From assembly GCA_016169945.1 (NCBI GenBank), contig JADLSH010000395.1, positions 1,002,501-1,066,500 of the forward strand: 64,000 nt of DNA. The letters are read 5' to 3'. Within the stretch, counting starts at the first letter, position 1. Each line of letters begins with the position of its first letter. Below are positions 12,101 through 23,526 of this stretch, in pieces. The notes below the pieces were generated by a model. It saw only the letters and a program-made list of their open reading frames with translations. It ran no database searches and was not told the DNA's origin. Made by a program: the position numbers and the translations under genes. Source of the stretch: Trachythela sp. YZ-2020 (Eukaryota; Cnidaria; Anthozoa; Malacalcyonacea; Clavulariidae).

Positions 12101-13214
12101 AATAATCGCAGGCGCGTGGTTCAAGGTTGGTGGGTGGTCATCTCACTGATCTCAAAAGTATGGCAGATTGTCAGGAGTGGAGTGAGTGAGATTATAGAAA
12201 AACTTGAGAAAGTCTGAATTAAATGTCGCTTTTGGAACTTTATTGGAAGAGCTGTGTCTGTGGGACGGATCTTATCGCTTTAACTTTAGCAAAAAAGATA
12301 AGAAGAGTCCAAGCGACACCTGAGCGAGAAAAAGTAAAATATACTATAGAGGCAGGTTTGTTATATTATTAAAACAATAAAAGTGTTGATGTATTTTTGT
12401 TCTAATTAAAAAATCCTGCTTTATATATATAGTTTTTCATTTATTTACGGTTAAAGTATCGTATATTTTATATGATGAAAAAAGTCTAAATTAAAAGGAG
12501 AACGAAATCATTTTTACGCTTATATCTTAAACTGATTTCAATTCAAAAAGGAATTTTTATCGGTAAAATGCAGTTTAGTTTTGTGAACATTTCGAAACGT
12601 TATATTTGAACGGAATGTTGAATTTTACATTAGTTTAAAGCTCATATAACGAATAATAACATACCTACATCATAAATTCGGGAATTCTAACAACTATTTT
12701 TTAATTATTTTTGGCCGATTTGTATCCTATTTTGTACGCTAAAATTAAAAATTGTATTATTTTGTATCAGTGTTGCTATGACTACAGTGCTTCCACTACT
12801 TAAGAAATATTTCCGTTGCGTATCTTTCAAGAAACCATGTATATATATTTCCCGGTTTCCTTTACAGTTTTCCTTTCAAGCTATTAGAGTATTGTTTTCC
12901 TTCAAACTCATTTGAAATGAACGAAAACACTTATGTCAAGAAGTTCACTTATATGACCCTAGTGCGTCATAAATGGGGGGGGGGGGGGTTAGATAATTCA
13001 ATTCTTTTTTTAGCGAAAATTATGCCTGAATCGAAGATACCAAACACGCGGCCACTGATTTACCGAATCCCATTTCCAGCAGAAAGACTGCTGGTGTAAC
13101 GGCCTTTTTCCTGCGTTTTGCATCGCAGATTTTGCAACAAAAAAGCTTAGTATAATGTTGGAGAATGTCGTTGTTTAGCTGTGGCGAGGGGTTGCTGCAT
13201 GCATGTATTTCTAG
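9131..13214 (+). mobile_element. Non-autonomous Helitron-like element, copy 1 (split by a 2.86 kb insertion)
   Basis: The left part (9131-9216) begins TCCCCGAGC. The right part (12078-13214) ends GCATGTATTTCTAG followed by T. Compared with the copies at 48.4 and 38.3 kb, the element is colinear once the insertion at 9217-12077 is removed. The terminal features (5' TC, 3' CTAG, a T after the 3' end, no terminal inverted repeat) fit Helitrons. The base before the 5' end here is T, not the A expected. No Rep/helicase gene is present, so it must depend on another element. A G homopolymer lies at about 12975-12988. Confidence 0.65.
9217..12077. mobile_element. Long-inverted-repeat (foldback-like) element inserted in Helitron copy 1
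   Basis: The termini are CGATGAGCCA at 9217 and the reverse complement TGGCTCATCG near 12066-12075, plus two bases. The insertion is flanked by CCAAGGGAGA at 9207-9216 and 12078-12087, a 10 bp target duplication. The arms are very long: about 9217-10041 against about 11159-12077. The right arm has roughly 75-90 bp extra near 11330-11390. The 1.1 kb centre has no recognisable gene. A third, direct copy of part of the arm (GCGAAAAATGGTGTTAAATG) lies at about 11111-11160, next to the right arm. There is no coding capacity, so mobilisation would be in trans. A 10 bp duplication suits a MULE-like or foldback origin, but the superfamily is not proven. Confidence 0.8.
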
Positions 13215-13229
13215 TAGAACAATAAAATT

Positions 13230-13352
13230 GCATACATGAACATACATACATGAACATGCATACATGAACATGCATACATACATATATACAAACATACATA
13301 CATACATACATACATACATACATACACACATAGTATATACATACATACATAC
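13230..13352. repeat. Microsatellite (TACATGAACA-type, then CATA tetranucleotide)
   Basis: Short units of the form acatgaacatgcat give way to an uninterrupted run of (CATA)n. Open frames read from it (Met-Tyr-Val-Cys runs on the minus strand) are artefacts of the repeat. Confidence 0.9.
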
Positions 13353-15109
13353 AAGATTTATTTAGTTATCCCAACCAGTTTTTCAAAACTAAATAAAATA
13401 GATGTTGAAAAATTGTGTTTTGCTACATTTACAAGAGAGTGTGAAACTTTCATCCAGAATTATATACCTAGATTGCCAACCGGAGTAAGCCTTAATACCC
13501 TGTTTACGTGAGTATTATGCTTTAAATCAATTTTATCGGCACAGGAATCGCAGAGCATTTTTTGCCATTGGGGGCTAAGGACCTCAGAGGGCGCGGTGGT
13601 ACTAGTAACGAACGCTCAATGATCGAGACATTTAGGGGGTATGGAGGAACGCCCCTTTGTTCCTAAAATACCATTTCATGCACTTTGGGGAAGACTTGAG
13701 AGTATTGTCACCAAAACTTTTTATCGAACAAGAAGCAGCTTACTATCAGGGCCATAGCTAACGGGCGGATGGAAGGGACAATTTCTCCTCCCACTATCCT
13801 TCAGGACCACCTTCGAAATATGTTTATAATCGATGAGAGTTGTTGGGGAAATGTGCACAATATATAACAGCAGCTAGCAACTTTTATTGTATTTCCGGAA
13901 CTCTAAAAGACCTTTGTAGAAATCAAAATGTTTTGCGGCAGCGTGACCCAGACCACCTAGTAAACTAACGCGTTCAACGATCGTTAGCCCCACGACTCAC
14001 GTCATAAATTGTCTCCCCCCCCCACTACAGTTTTGCCAGCTACGCCACTGATATGAAAATATAGTACGTGGATCGAGCTTCTATACCTATGAAAATTGAA
14101 GCCAGTTTTAGACTTGCGGGCCATATTGGAGGGACTGCCAATGGCGCTCGTGCAAGGAGTGCAGTACGAGGAGATATTTCCAATTTGCGCTGTGTTGGGC
14201 GATGGAATTATTGATGTTTAATTGGAAATATGTAAAGGATTTGGTATATTGTTAAAAGTCACTGATTTGGTTTGATTTCGGGCGTTTCTCGGCGAAAAAA
14301 CTGTTCGCGTGTTTATGTTGCTGTCAGCCATGAGTGAGCATGAGTTACCAACCAAGAAAGTGTGTCTACTGTGTCTCAAGAGATTGATTACAGGCCATCT
14401 ATATAAAACATCATGCTGTGGCATTTAGTTTCCTTGTGAATTAAATGAACAATATATTTACGACATGTATTTTAAGAGGAAGAAGGGGTGGTGCTATTGG
14501 GGAATACATGCTCTGTTGGGAACCCCAGGCTCCATTGGGGAAATACACCAATATATCAGGGATTTTCATTTTCAGTTAGGGGCCGACAATTTGATTTTTG
14601 AGGGGGGGGCGTTTTTACAAATAAATATCCTGCAAGAAGGTTATATGAGAAAAAAATATCGGACACAAGAATACAGTCGGAAAAAAATAGCATGCACATA
14701 CTTTGGGCAGAAAAAAAATTACATTCACTTCATCTTCCAATTCCCACATTTAACACTTTTAGTTAGTTGATATGGTAAGAAACCGCAAGTAAATATATTT
14801 GGAGAATTGTGTTTAAGATATATTTAAGACAAACCATTACCTATTGAGCATGAAGTATGTCCCAATATAAAATTAATGGGGTCATCCATGCCCACCTATA
14901 TATTCAGAACATGTATGTGGGTATATATATATTAAATGAAGGAAATATATAAAAATGTACAAAACTTCACAAATCTTAAAGTATTATGAACACTAGAAAT
15001 GTTTGTCAACTTTAACCATCCCATTAAAATGTTTGTGCTTAAAATTATATAGTATAACTATACTAATACAAAAATATATTAACTTTTCTTTTATATATTA
15101 AAATTAATT
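13353..15109. other. No gene recognised; short dispersed repeat at 14036-14093
   Basis: Open frames here (for example 14465-14770) show no known motif. The segment at 14036-14093 (from GCTACGCCACTGAT to GGATCGAGCTTCTATA) recurs in inverse orientation at 25662-25713, so it belongs to an interspersed repeat. The rest is AT-rich DNA. Confidence 0.4.
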
Positions 15110-16629
15110 CTAATTTGAGACAAAAACTGAATTTAAATCAATGAGGAATACAAAACAAGTTATTCAGTGGTTTGGCAATATAAAAGATAAGGACAGACAC
15201 AGTTTTATTTCGTTTGACATTGTCGATTTCTACCCATCCATTTCTGAAAAACTATTGGACGAAGCTTTATGTTGGGCCTCAAATTTGGCTACTATAACTG
15301 AAAACGATATTTCAATAATAAAACACGCTAGAAAATCTCTCCTTTTCAATACCGGAATTTCATGGATAAAAAAAGATAGCAAGAGTTTGTTTGACGTTAC
15401 CATGGGCAGTTTCGACGGCGCGGAATTTGCGAGTTAGTAGGCCTTTTCATTTTAAACCACCTGAGTAAAAAATTTGGCAAAGAAAGCATCGGCCTATATA
15501 GAGATGACGGTTTGGCTATTATAAAAAGTAAATCAGCACGTTTAGCAGACAAAACAAGGAAAGACATCCACAAAATTTTCGAGCAGTTTGACCTAAAAAT
15601 TACCGCCGAATCAAATTTACGTATAGTAAACTTTTTAGACGTAACTTTCGACCTTAACAATGGAAAATATAGGCCCTATAGGAAGCCCAATGACGATCCA
15701 CTATACATAAATATCCACTCTACCGACCATCACAAGGCAACTACCTGCATCAATTAACAAGCGCATCGCACTTCTTTCATCAGATAAGCAAACTTTTCAG
15801 GAATCTGCACCCATATATCAGAACGCACTTAGGCATAGCAGCTTTAATCATGAACTTAGCTACACTCAGCACACACCGCAACAACAACGCAGGAATAGGC
15901 AACGCAATATCATTTGGTTCAACCAGCCATTTAGCAAGACTGTTGGCACAAACATAGGACGTAATTTCCTTAGTCTAATTGACAAACATTTTCCACCGCA
16001 CCACAAGCTCCATAAAATTTTTAACAGAAATACAGTTAAAGTAAGTTACAGCTGTATGAACAATGTCAAGTCAGTAATCACTAAACACAATGCACGCATA
16101 TCTAGGAATAACAAGCCACAGGATAGGGACACTACCAATTGCAGTTGTAGAAAACACCATTTGCCCGCTTCAAAAATAATGCATGAATAGGGACATAGTA
16201 TACAAAGCAACAGTCACAGTAAGCAACACAAACACGATCAAAAATTACATTGGCATGACTGCAACCACATTCAAAGAGCGATTGGCCAAACACACTAATT
16301 CTTTTCAGCATAAAAAGCATGCAAATGACACGGAACTTTCGAAATATATTTGGACATTGAAAGAAAACAATAAGGATTTCAGTATTAATTGGCAAATTTT
16401 AAAACATTCTATTTCGTACACTGGAGGATCAAAACGATGCAATTTATGTTTAGAAGAAAAATTTTGTATTTTGAAAGAAAAAAACAAGGATTGTTTACTC
16501 AACAAAAGAGCTGAAATAATTTCACGATGTCGCTTTCGTAACAAATTTCGCGTAAACAACGCAAACAAAGCCATGCATGCACACTTTGTCTCCCACACAC
16601 ACCCCCACGCTCCGGCAGGAAGCATATAA

Positions 16630-16849
16630 GCGGTCATTTCTTTCGATACTTGTAAACTGCTTGATGATTCTTTTACAGATGAAACAGCCTGTTGCAGACC
16701 AGTTTTGAGGTAAGCGAAAATCTATAATTTGCTCTAACTAATATTGTCGAGCACTCTTTGCGTTTCATAGATCTAAATCTATATCTATATTTGCACCCGT
16801 ATATCGGTTGTGCATTCTTGTTTACGTTATTCATATATTTAACTTCAAA
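16630..16849 (+). repeat. PLE spacer / pseudo-LTR between copies 1 and 2
   Basis: The 220 bp spacer is nearly identical to that at 19006-19225. It holds the hammerhead-like motif at 16657-16697, then AGTTTTGAGGTAAGCG, which looks like a splice donor, then a tract leading to the ATG of copy 2 at 16850. PLEs typically occur as partial tandems whose repeated segment acts as a pseudo-LTR. Confidence 0.7.
16657..16697 (+). ncRNA. Hammerhead-ribozyme-like motif in PLE copy 1 spacer (core degraded)
   Basis: The order is stem I 5' strand CTGC, core TTGATGA, GAAA at 16681-16684, short stem III CAG-C-CTG at 16685-16691, cleavage-site bases TT, and stem I 3' strand GCAG at 16694-16697. The first core base is T where the consensus CTGATGA needs C, so this copy is probably inactive. 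Hammerhead ribozymes with very short stem III are known in PLE pseudo-LTRs. Stem II is weak here. Confidence 0.55.
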
Positions 16850-19005
16850 ATGCGGCAATTTCGATTTGACTATTCACTAAAGATTATCCCTATACCATCA
16901 CAGGACGCTTATTTGAGAAATTTGATTGAAAAAGTGGAAAGTGTAAATAAAACGTATGAGATGGAAAGCTAATTTCTTTCTTAAAAACAAAAAAACTGAA
17001 AACCAAAACAACCCTTTTGGCCTTGCGTCCAACAAAACACCTCCTTCTATTCCGGAAATGAAACCTTTCGAAGACGACCTTATAAAACTAATCGAAAATT
17101 TACAATTTCGGCCATATAGGAACCAATTTCAGAAATCTTTGACTAACGATCTAAAGAAAATCAATTCGTCTCCGAACATTTTCATTTTTGCAGACAAAAC
17201 TAGGAATATTTATGAAACCTCGCTCGACACATACAACAAATTCTTACATGACAACATCACAAAAACATATAAGCATGGATCTGAGGACACTATAGATGAA
17301 ATTGATTCAGAACTAAAAAATATTTGGAACAATTTAGGAATCGGCGACATAATTGAAAAAATGAAAAAACGCGAAGCATTTATATCTTTAAAAGACCACA
17401 AAGAAAATTTCGAAAACAATCCAAAATGTCGATTAATTAATCCCGCTAAAAGCGAATCCGGAAAAATAAGCAAAGTTATTTTGGCAAAAACTGAATTTAA
17501 ATCAATGGAGGAATACAAAACAAGTTATTCAGTGGTTTGGCAATATAAAAGATGAGGACAGACACAGTTTTATTTCGTTTGACATTGTCGATTTCTACCC
17601 ATCTATTTCTGAAAAACTATTGGACCAAGCTTTATCTTGGGCTTCAAATTTGGCTACTATACCTGAAAACGATATTTCAATAATAAAACACGCTAGAAAA
17701 TCTCTCGTTTTCAGTAGCGGAATTTCATGGATAAAAAATGATAGCAAGAGTTTGTTTGACGTTACCATGGGTAGTTTCGACGGTGCGGAAATTTGTGAGT
17801 TAGTAGGCCTTTTCATTTTAAACCACCTAAGTAAGAAATTTGGCAAAGAAAGCATCGGCCTATAAAGAGATTACGGTTTGGCTATTATAAAGAGTAAATC
17901 AGCACGTTTAGCAGACAAAACAAGAAAAGACCTCCACAAAATTTTCGAGCAGGTTGATCTAAAAATTACCGCCGAATCAAATTTACGCATAGTAAACTTG
18001 TTAGATGTAACTTTCGACCTTAACAATGGAAAACATTGGCCCTATAGGAAGCCCACTGACGATCCACTATACATAAATATGCACTCTAATCACCCACCCG
18101 AGCATTACAAGGAACTACCTGCATCAATTAACAAGCGCACCGCACTTCTTTCATCAGATAAGCAAACTTTTCAGGAATCTGCACCCATATATCAGAACGC
18201 ACTTAGGCATAGCAACTTTAATCATGAACTTAGCTACACTCAGCACACACCGCAACAAGAACGCAGGAATAGGCAACGCAATATCATTTGGTTCAACCAG
18301 CCATTTAGCAAGACTGTTGGCACAAACATAGGACGTAATTTCCTTAGTCTAATTGACAAACATTTTCCACCGCACCACAAGCTCCATAAAATTTTTAACA
18401 GAAATACAGTTAAAGTAAGTTACAGCTGTATGAACAATGTCAAGTCAGTAATCACTAAACACAATGCACGCATATCTAGGAATAACAAGCCACAGGATAG
18501 GGACACTACCAATTGCAGTTGTAGAGAAAACACCATTTGCCCGCTTCAAAAATAATGCATGAATAGGGACATAGTATACAAAGCAACAGTCACAGTAAGC
18601 AACACAAACACGATCAAAAATTACATTGGCATGACTGCAACCACATTCAAAGAGCGATTGGCCAAACACACTAATTCTTTTCAGCATAAAAAGCATGCAA
18701 ATGACACGGAACTTTCGAAATATATTTGGACATTAAAAGAAAACAATAAGGATTTCAGTATTAATTGGCAAATTTTAAAACATTCTATTTCGTACACTGG
18801 AGGATCAAAACGATGCAATTTATGTTTAGAAGAAAAATTTTGTATTTTGAAAGAAAAAAACAAGGATTGTTTACTCAACAAAAGAGCTGAAATAATTTCA
18901 CGATGTCGCTTTCGTAACAAATTTCGCGTAAACAACGCAAACAAAGCCATGCATGCACACTTTGTCTCCCACACACACCCCCACGCTCCGGCAGGAAGCA
19001 TATAA
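16850..19005 (+). pseudogene. Penelope-like retroelement, array copy 2 (full length, inactivated)
   Basis: The start is ATG 16850 (MRQFRFDYSL). In order come the N-terminal domain (to about 17500), RT (FDIVDFYPSI near 17578-17607), a His/Asn-rich linker, a Cys cluster (CSCRENTIC near 18517-18540) and a GIY-YIG endonuclease (18559-19005). The breaks are an extra A near 16943, and a frame change at about 17490 where the N-terminal frame runs into the RT frame NQWRNTKQVIQ. The catalytic site is destroyed: TATAAAGAGATTAC replaces TATATAGAGATGAC near 17863, giving a stop and loss of an Asp. A TAA at about 18553 precedes the endonuclease. The distance to the same ATG in copy 3 is 2376 bp. The CxC...C...C linker motif recalls the Neptune group of PLEs, but the subgroup is not established. 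Confidence 0.88.
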
Positions 19006-19225
19006 GCGGTCATTTCTTTCGATACTTGTAAACTGCCTGATGATTCTTTTACAGATGAAACAGCCTGTTGCAGACCAGTTTTGAGGTAAGCGAAAATCTA
19101 TAATTTGCTCTAACTAATATTGTCGAGCACTCTTTGCGTTTCATAGATCTAAATCTATATCTATATTTGCACCCGTATATCGGTTGTGCATTCTTGTTTA
19201 CGTTATTCATATATTTAACTTCAAA
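19006..19225 (+). repeat. PLE spacer / pseudo-LTR between copies 2 and 3
   Basis: This is a near-identical copy of the 16630-16849 spacer, containing the best-preserved hammerhead-like core of the array (19033-19073). Confidence 0.7.
19033..19073 (+). ncRNA. Hammerhead-ribozyme-like motif in PLE copy 2/3 spacer (core intact)
   Basis: Stem I strands CTGC (19033-19036) and GCAG (19070-19073) are complementary. The core CTGATGA is at 19037-19043 and GAAA at 19057-19060. Stem III is CAG/CTG closed by one base at 19061-19067, followed by TT as the cleavage-site bases. Every fixed core base of the hammerhead is present. Stem II (13 nt between core halves) pairs poorly, which weakens the case for activity. 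The orientation matches the element, as expected for a PLE ribozyme. Confidence 0.65.
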
Positions 19226-21298
19226 ATGCGGCAATTTCGATTTGACTATTCACTAAAGATTATCCCTATACCATCACAGGACGCTTATTTGAGAAATTTG
19301 ATTGAAAAAGTGGAAAGTGTAATAAAACGTATGAGATGGAAAGCTAATTTCTTTCTTAAAAACAAAAAAACTGAAAACCAAAACAACCCTTTTGGCCTTG
19401 CGTCCAACAAAACACCTCCTTCTATTCCGGAAATGAAACCTTTCGAAGACGACCTTATAAAACTAATCGAAAATTTACAATTTCGGCCATATAGGAACCA
19501 ATTTCAGAAATCTTTGACTAACGATCTAAAGAAAATCAATTCGTCTCCGAACATTTTCATTTTTGCAGACAAAACTAGGAATATTTATGAAACCTCGCTC
19601 GACACATACAACAAGTTCTTACATGACAACATCACAAAAACATATAAGCATGGATCTGAGGACACTATAGATGAAATTGATTCAGAACTAAAAAATATTT
19701 GGAACAATTTAGGAATCGGCGACATAATTGAAAAAAAGAAAAAACGCGAAGCATTTATATCTTTAAAAGACCACAAAGAAAATTTCGAAAACAATCCAAA
19801 ATGTCGATTAATTAATCCGGCTAAAAGCGAATCCGGAAAAATAAGCAAAGTTATTTTGGCAAAAACTGAATTTAAATCAATGGAGGAATACAAAACAAGT
19901 TATTCAGTGGTTTGGCAATATAAAAGATAAGGACAGACACAGTTTTATTTCGTTTGACATTGTCGATTTCTACCCATCTATTTCTGAAAAACTATTGGAC
20001 CAAGCTTTATCTTGGGCTTCAAATTTGGCTACTATACCTGAAAACGATATTTCAATAATAAAACACGCTAGAAAATCTCTCCTTTTCAGTAGCGGAATTT
20101 CATGGATAAAAAATGATAGCAAGAGTTTGTTTGACGTTACCATGGGTAGTTTCGACGGCGCGGAAATTTGTGAGTTAGTAGGCCTTTTCATTTTAAACCA
20201 CCTAAGTAAGAAATTTGGCAAAGAAAGCATCGGCCTATATAGAGATGACGGTTTGGCTTTTATAAAGAGTAAATCAGCACGTTTAGCAGACAAAACAAGA
20301 AAAGACCTCCACAAAATTTTCGAGCAGGTTGATCTAAAAATTACCGCCGAATCAAATTTACGCATAGTAAACTTGTTAGATGTAACTTTCGACCTTAACA
20401 ATGGAAAACATTGGCCCTATAGGAAGCCCACTGACGATCCACTATACATAAATATGCACTCTAATCACCCACCCGAGCATTACAAGGAACTATCTGCATC
20501 AATTAACAAGCGCACCGCACTTCTTTCATCAGATAAGCAAACTTTTCAGGAATCTGCACCCATATATCAGAACGCACTTAGGCATAGCAGCTTTAATCAT
20601 GAACTTAGCTACACTCAGCACACACCGCAACAACAACGCAGGAATAGGCAACGCAATATCATTTGGTTCAACCAGCCATTTAGCAAGACTGTTGGCACAA
20701 ACATAGGACGTAATTTCCTTAGTCTAATTGACAAACATTTTCCACCGCACCACAAGCTCCATAAAATATTTAACAGAAATACAGTTAAAGTAAGTTACAG
20801 CTGTATGAACAATGTCAAGTCAGTAATCACTAAACACAATGCACGCATATCTAGGAATAACAAGCCACAGGATAGGGACACTACCAATTGCAGTTGTAGA
20901 GAAAACACCATTTTCCCGCTTCAAAAACAATGCATGAATAGGGACATAGTATACAAAGCAACAGTCACAGTAAACAATACAAACACGATAAAAAATTACG
21001 CAAACGATACAGAACTTTCGAAAATATTTGGACATTGAAAGAAAACAATAAGGATTTCAATATTAATTGGCAAATTTTAAAACATTCTATTTCGTACACA
21101 GGAAGATCAAAACGATGTAATTTATGTTTAGAAGAAAAATTTTGTATTTTGAAAGAAAAAAACTTTTGTTTACTCAACAAAAGAGCTGAAATAATTTCAC
21201 GGTGTCGTCATCGTAACAAATTTCGCGTAAACAACACACAAACAAAGCCATGGATGCACACATTGTCTCCCACATACACCCCCACGTTCCGGCAGGAA
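19226..21298 (+). pseudogene. Penelope-like retroelement, array copy 3 (best RT, damaged endonuclease)
   Basis: From ATG 19226 the N-terminal frame is open to about 19900. It then changes frame into the RT frame at the same place as copy 2. The RT-linker frame is open from about 19930 to 21038, with FDIVDFYPSI and an intact catalytic YRDD (Asp codons 20244-20249). It continues through the Cys cluster into the endonuclease because the stop of copies 1 and 2 is CAA here (LQKQCMNRD). One cluster Cys is replaced (TIFPLQKQC). The GIY-YIG core is deleted: after KNY the sequence jumps to ANDTELSK, losing about 25 residues including the catalytic Arg region, with a frameshift after that. The C-terminal part (21035-21300) includes EEKFCIL. 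The 3' spacer is absent. The copy stops at GGCAGGAAGC where another repeat starts. Confidence 0.88.
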
Positions 21299-21452
21299 GC
21301 GTTCATAATTTATGTGGTGAGGGGCTATGAGGATTTTGCATTTTGAAGTATTTTTTTAGGCAAGCCCCCCTGCGTACCTGGCATATTTTTAGTGACCGCC
21401 CCAAACAACAGACATTCAATAGTTACAAAAAAATCATGACCCCCCCAAAAAG

Positions 21453-22608
21453 GGTACTGCGAGGTACTGCGAGGGTACTAATTCCGCGCGGATATTTACA
21501 CCCGGAAAAAAGGAAAGCAACGGGAAATCCAAAGTTCATCAAGTTTTGCGGGCGCATGGCTATGTTTCATGGGTGTGATGGGAGTGATGGGTGGTCATCT
21601 CACTAATATTTGTTAGGAGTGGAATGAGCGAATTATAAAAAAAAACATGAGTAAGTCATATCAGTAAGTCTGAATTATAACTTATAAATAGCTTTTTGGG
21701 ACATCAGGAAAAGCGGCGGAACAAATTTATCGTTTATACTTTATAAAAAAAGGATAAATAGAGATAGATGGTCGAAAAAATATGGCAAGTTTCTTATATT
21801 AAATTGTTGATATAGCCGTAAGAATGTTGTTTTATTTACATAGATTTTCATTTTTTTTACAATTAAAATATCCTATATTTTATGCTATCAATATCTAATT
21901 GATATCTATCAATATAATCTAATATCCATCAATATCTAATTTGTATATTTTCAACTGATTTCATTTCAAAAACTAATTTATAAGTAAAAGGCAGTTTAGT
22001 TTTATAAACTTTTGGCAACGTTTTAGTAAACGGAAGGTTGCATTTAAACATTAATTTGAAGCTTATAGAATGCATAAGAACATACCTACACCATATATCT
22101 CAGATTTGTATGGCTAAAACAACTAATATTTTAATTATTTTTGTAGTTTTGTAACCTGTTGTTTTGTACTCCAGAAAAGAAGTTTATTTTATCGTGTTGC
22201 CATGGCTACTGTGCTTCCTCTTCTTGAAACAAACTTTCCATTTTTTATTCTTTCAAAATATATTTCCCAAAATAATATTGTTTCCTTCCACTCTTCTTTC
22301 CAAACTATTAGAGTAATGATCAAAATTTTAATGGCAAATTTAAAATGAAGGAAGCCACATTGATTACGTCAGGTAAAACATTTCATTTGGCGATAGCCTT
22401 TGATTGCGTCGTGAAGAGGGTTGTGAGCCAAGGATCCAATTCTGTTTTCTATGCCAAAAATTTGTTTTGAACGCAGATATCCGACTCGCCTACAACCTTT
22501 GCATGGCAGATTTTTTGATAAAAAAGATTAGCAATAGTAATGTTTTGGAATGTAATGTCTGGCAATGTTCAGCTGGGGCGAGGGGTTACTGCAAGCATGT
22601 ATTTCTAG
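21453..22608 (+). mobile_element. Non-autonomous Helitron-like element, copy 2 (5' end rearranged)
   Basis: The body from GAGGGTACTAATTCCGCGCG to the 3' end GCATGTATTTCTAG|T is shared with the other three copies, most closely with the copy at 48.4 kb. The usual 5' TCCCCGAGCC is missing, replaced by a partial duplication of GGGTACTGCGA. The open frame across its 3' part (22404-22655) is shared with the inverse copy at 48.4 kb only because the repeats are similar. It has no recognised domain. Confidence 0.7.
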
Positions 22609-23455
22609 TTAGATATTATTTATTTGATGTTGGATTCGTCACGTCACGAATCTGAATAGTTGCAATAACCAATTTCAGTGCTACAAATCCAGGAACTTTT
22701 GCTGTGATGTTTATACGTGATGGTGGGAGCGTAGTGGTTTAGTCTTAATCATTGAAAGAAGGTTGTCCTGAAAAAAGTCAGAACCTTGAAATATAAACCT
22801 TAAACTCTAAGCGTGCAAAGCATCGTGAATATGGCGTGCAAATTTTTTTTTAATTTTTTGAGTTGTATGATGAAAAATACCATTAGTGAGAATAATGTAG
22901 TATATATGCTATTGTTTACAACACAACCTAACCTATATATCCATGTGCCCAAGGTTTTGACTTATTTCAGAACAATTTTTTTTTAATTAACTGTATATAT
23001 TGTACAGTATATATAGGGTAACAAATTTATCTATGTGTTAGTGTTGCACAACTGTGAGTATCAACCCTTGTGGTTACCTGACTATATATAACTATTTTAT
23101 TAGTATATTCGTGACATTCATATTCGCAGACAAGTTTGCCTTGCTTATTTTTCCAACTTTTCGACAAAATATTTCACGGAGCTATATTTTTGTGATTTCG
23201 ATATGCCGACAATGAAACAAAGCTTAAAATGGAAAGGGTTAAGAAATTTAATTCGAAAGTCTTTATTTTTGCGATATTTCAACAATCATGAAAAACACAA
23301 CATTAAGTGTGAATAGTCTAGCGTTTCTTGATGACCCCCCTTCCAGATTCTTAACTTATTCTCTACAGCCTCCCCCTCCTAAAGATTACTGGTAAAAATA
23401 GCTGACCCCCCATAAAATTCTCATAGCCCCCCCCACCACATAAATTATGAACGCT
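22609..23455. other. AT-rich stretch without a gene
   Basis: Long T/A-rich tracts and a TATATATTGTACAGTATATATA palindrome-like segment near 22991-23012 are the only structure seen, apart from the C-rich inverted-repeat end described above. Confidence 0.4.
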
Positions 23456-23474
23456 CCCTTATATATATATCTTA

Positions 23475-23525
<51 letters not shown>
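23456..23525. repeat. (AT)n microsatellite
   Basis: This is an alternating AT tract of about 60 bp, directly next to the 3' side of the minus-strand hammerhead motif. Confidence 0.9.

Positions 23526-23526
<1 letters not shown>

Larger units (their letters stand above)
15110..16850 (+). pseudogene. Penelope-like retroelement, array copy 1 (5'-truncated)
   Basis: This copy starts inside the reverse transcriptase (RT) just before FDIVDFYPSI and lacks the N-terminal part seen in copies 2 and 3. The catalytic YRDD (15495 region) is intact. The RT frame is then broken several times: between about 15430 and 15500, and again near 15740. The Cys motif (NCSC..) has lost two bases near 16150, and a TAA precedes the endonuclease frame. 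The GIY-YIG endonuclease frame (16183-16629) is open. It has NYIGMTATTFKERLAKH with the conserved Arg, and CLEEKFCIL with the conserved Glu. PLEs copy themselves by target-primed reverse transcription with an RT related to telomerase. After 16629 a non-coding spacer with a hammerhead-like motif leads into copy 2. Confidence 0.85.
21296..23456. mobile_element. Inverted-repeat element abutting the PLE array, interrupted by Helitron copy 2
   Basis: The left end GCGTTCATAATTTATGTGG at about 21298-21317 and the following GGGGCTATGAG recur as reverse complement at about 23410-23456. Between the ends lie C-rich tracts, the Helitron-like copy (about 21453-22608) and 700 bp of AT-rich sequence without a gene. 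The junction with PLE copy 3 suggests that this element inserted into, or recombined with, the PLE 3' end. Borders are approximate. Confidence 0.5.

Noticed and set aside
13020..13350. Minus-strand frames with Met-Tyr-Val-Cys runs
   Set aside because: They are reading of the CATA/TACATG microsatellite.
22404..22655. Open frame also present inverted at 48394-48627
   Set aside because: The conservation comes from two copies of the same non-autonomous Helitron-like element. There is no domain and no reason to call it coding.
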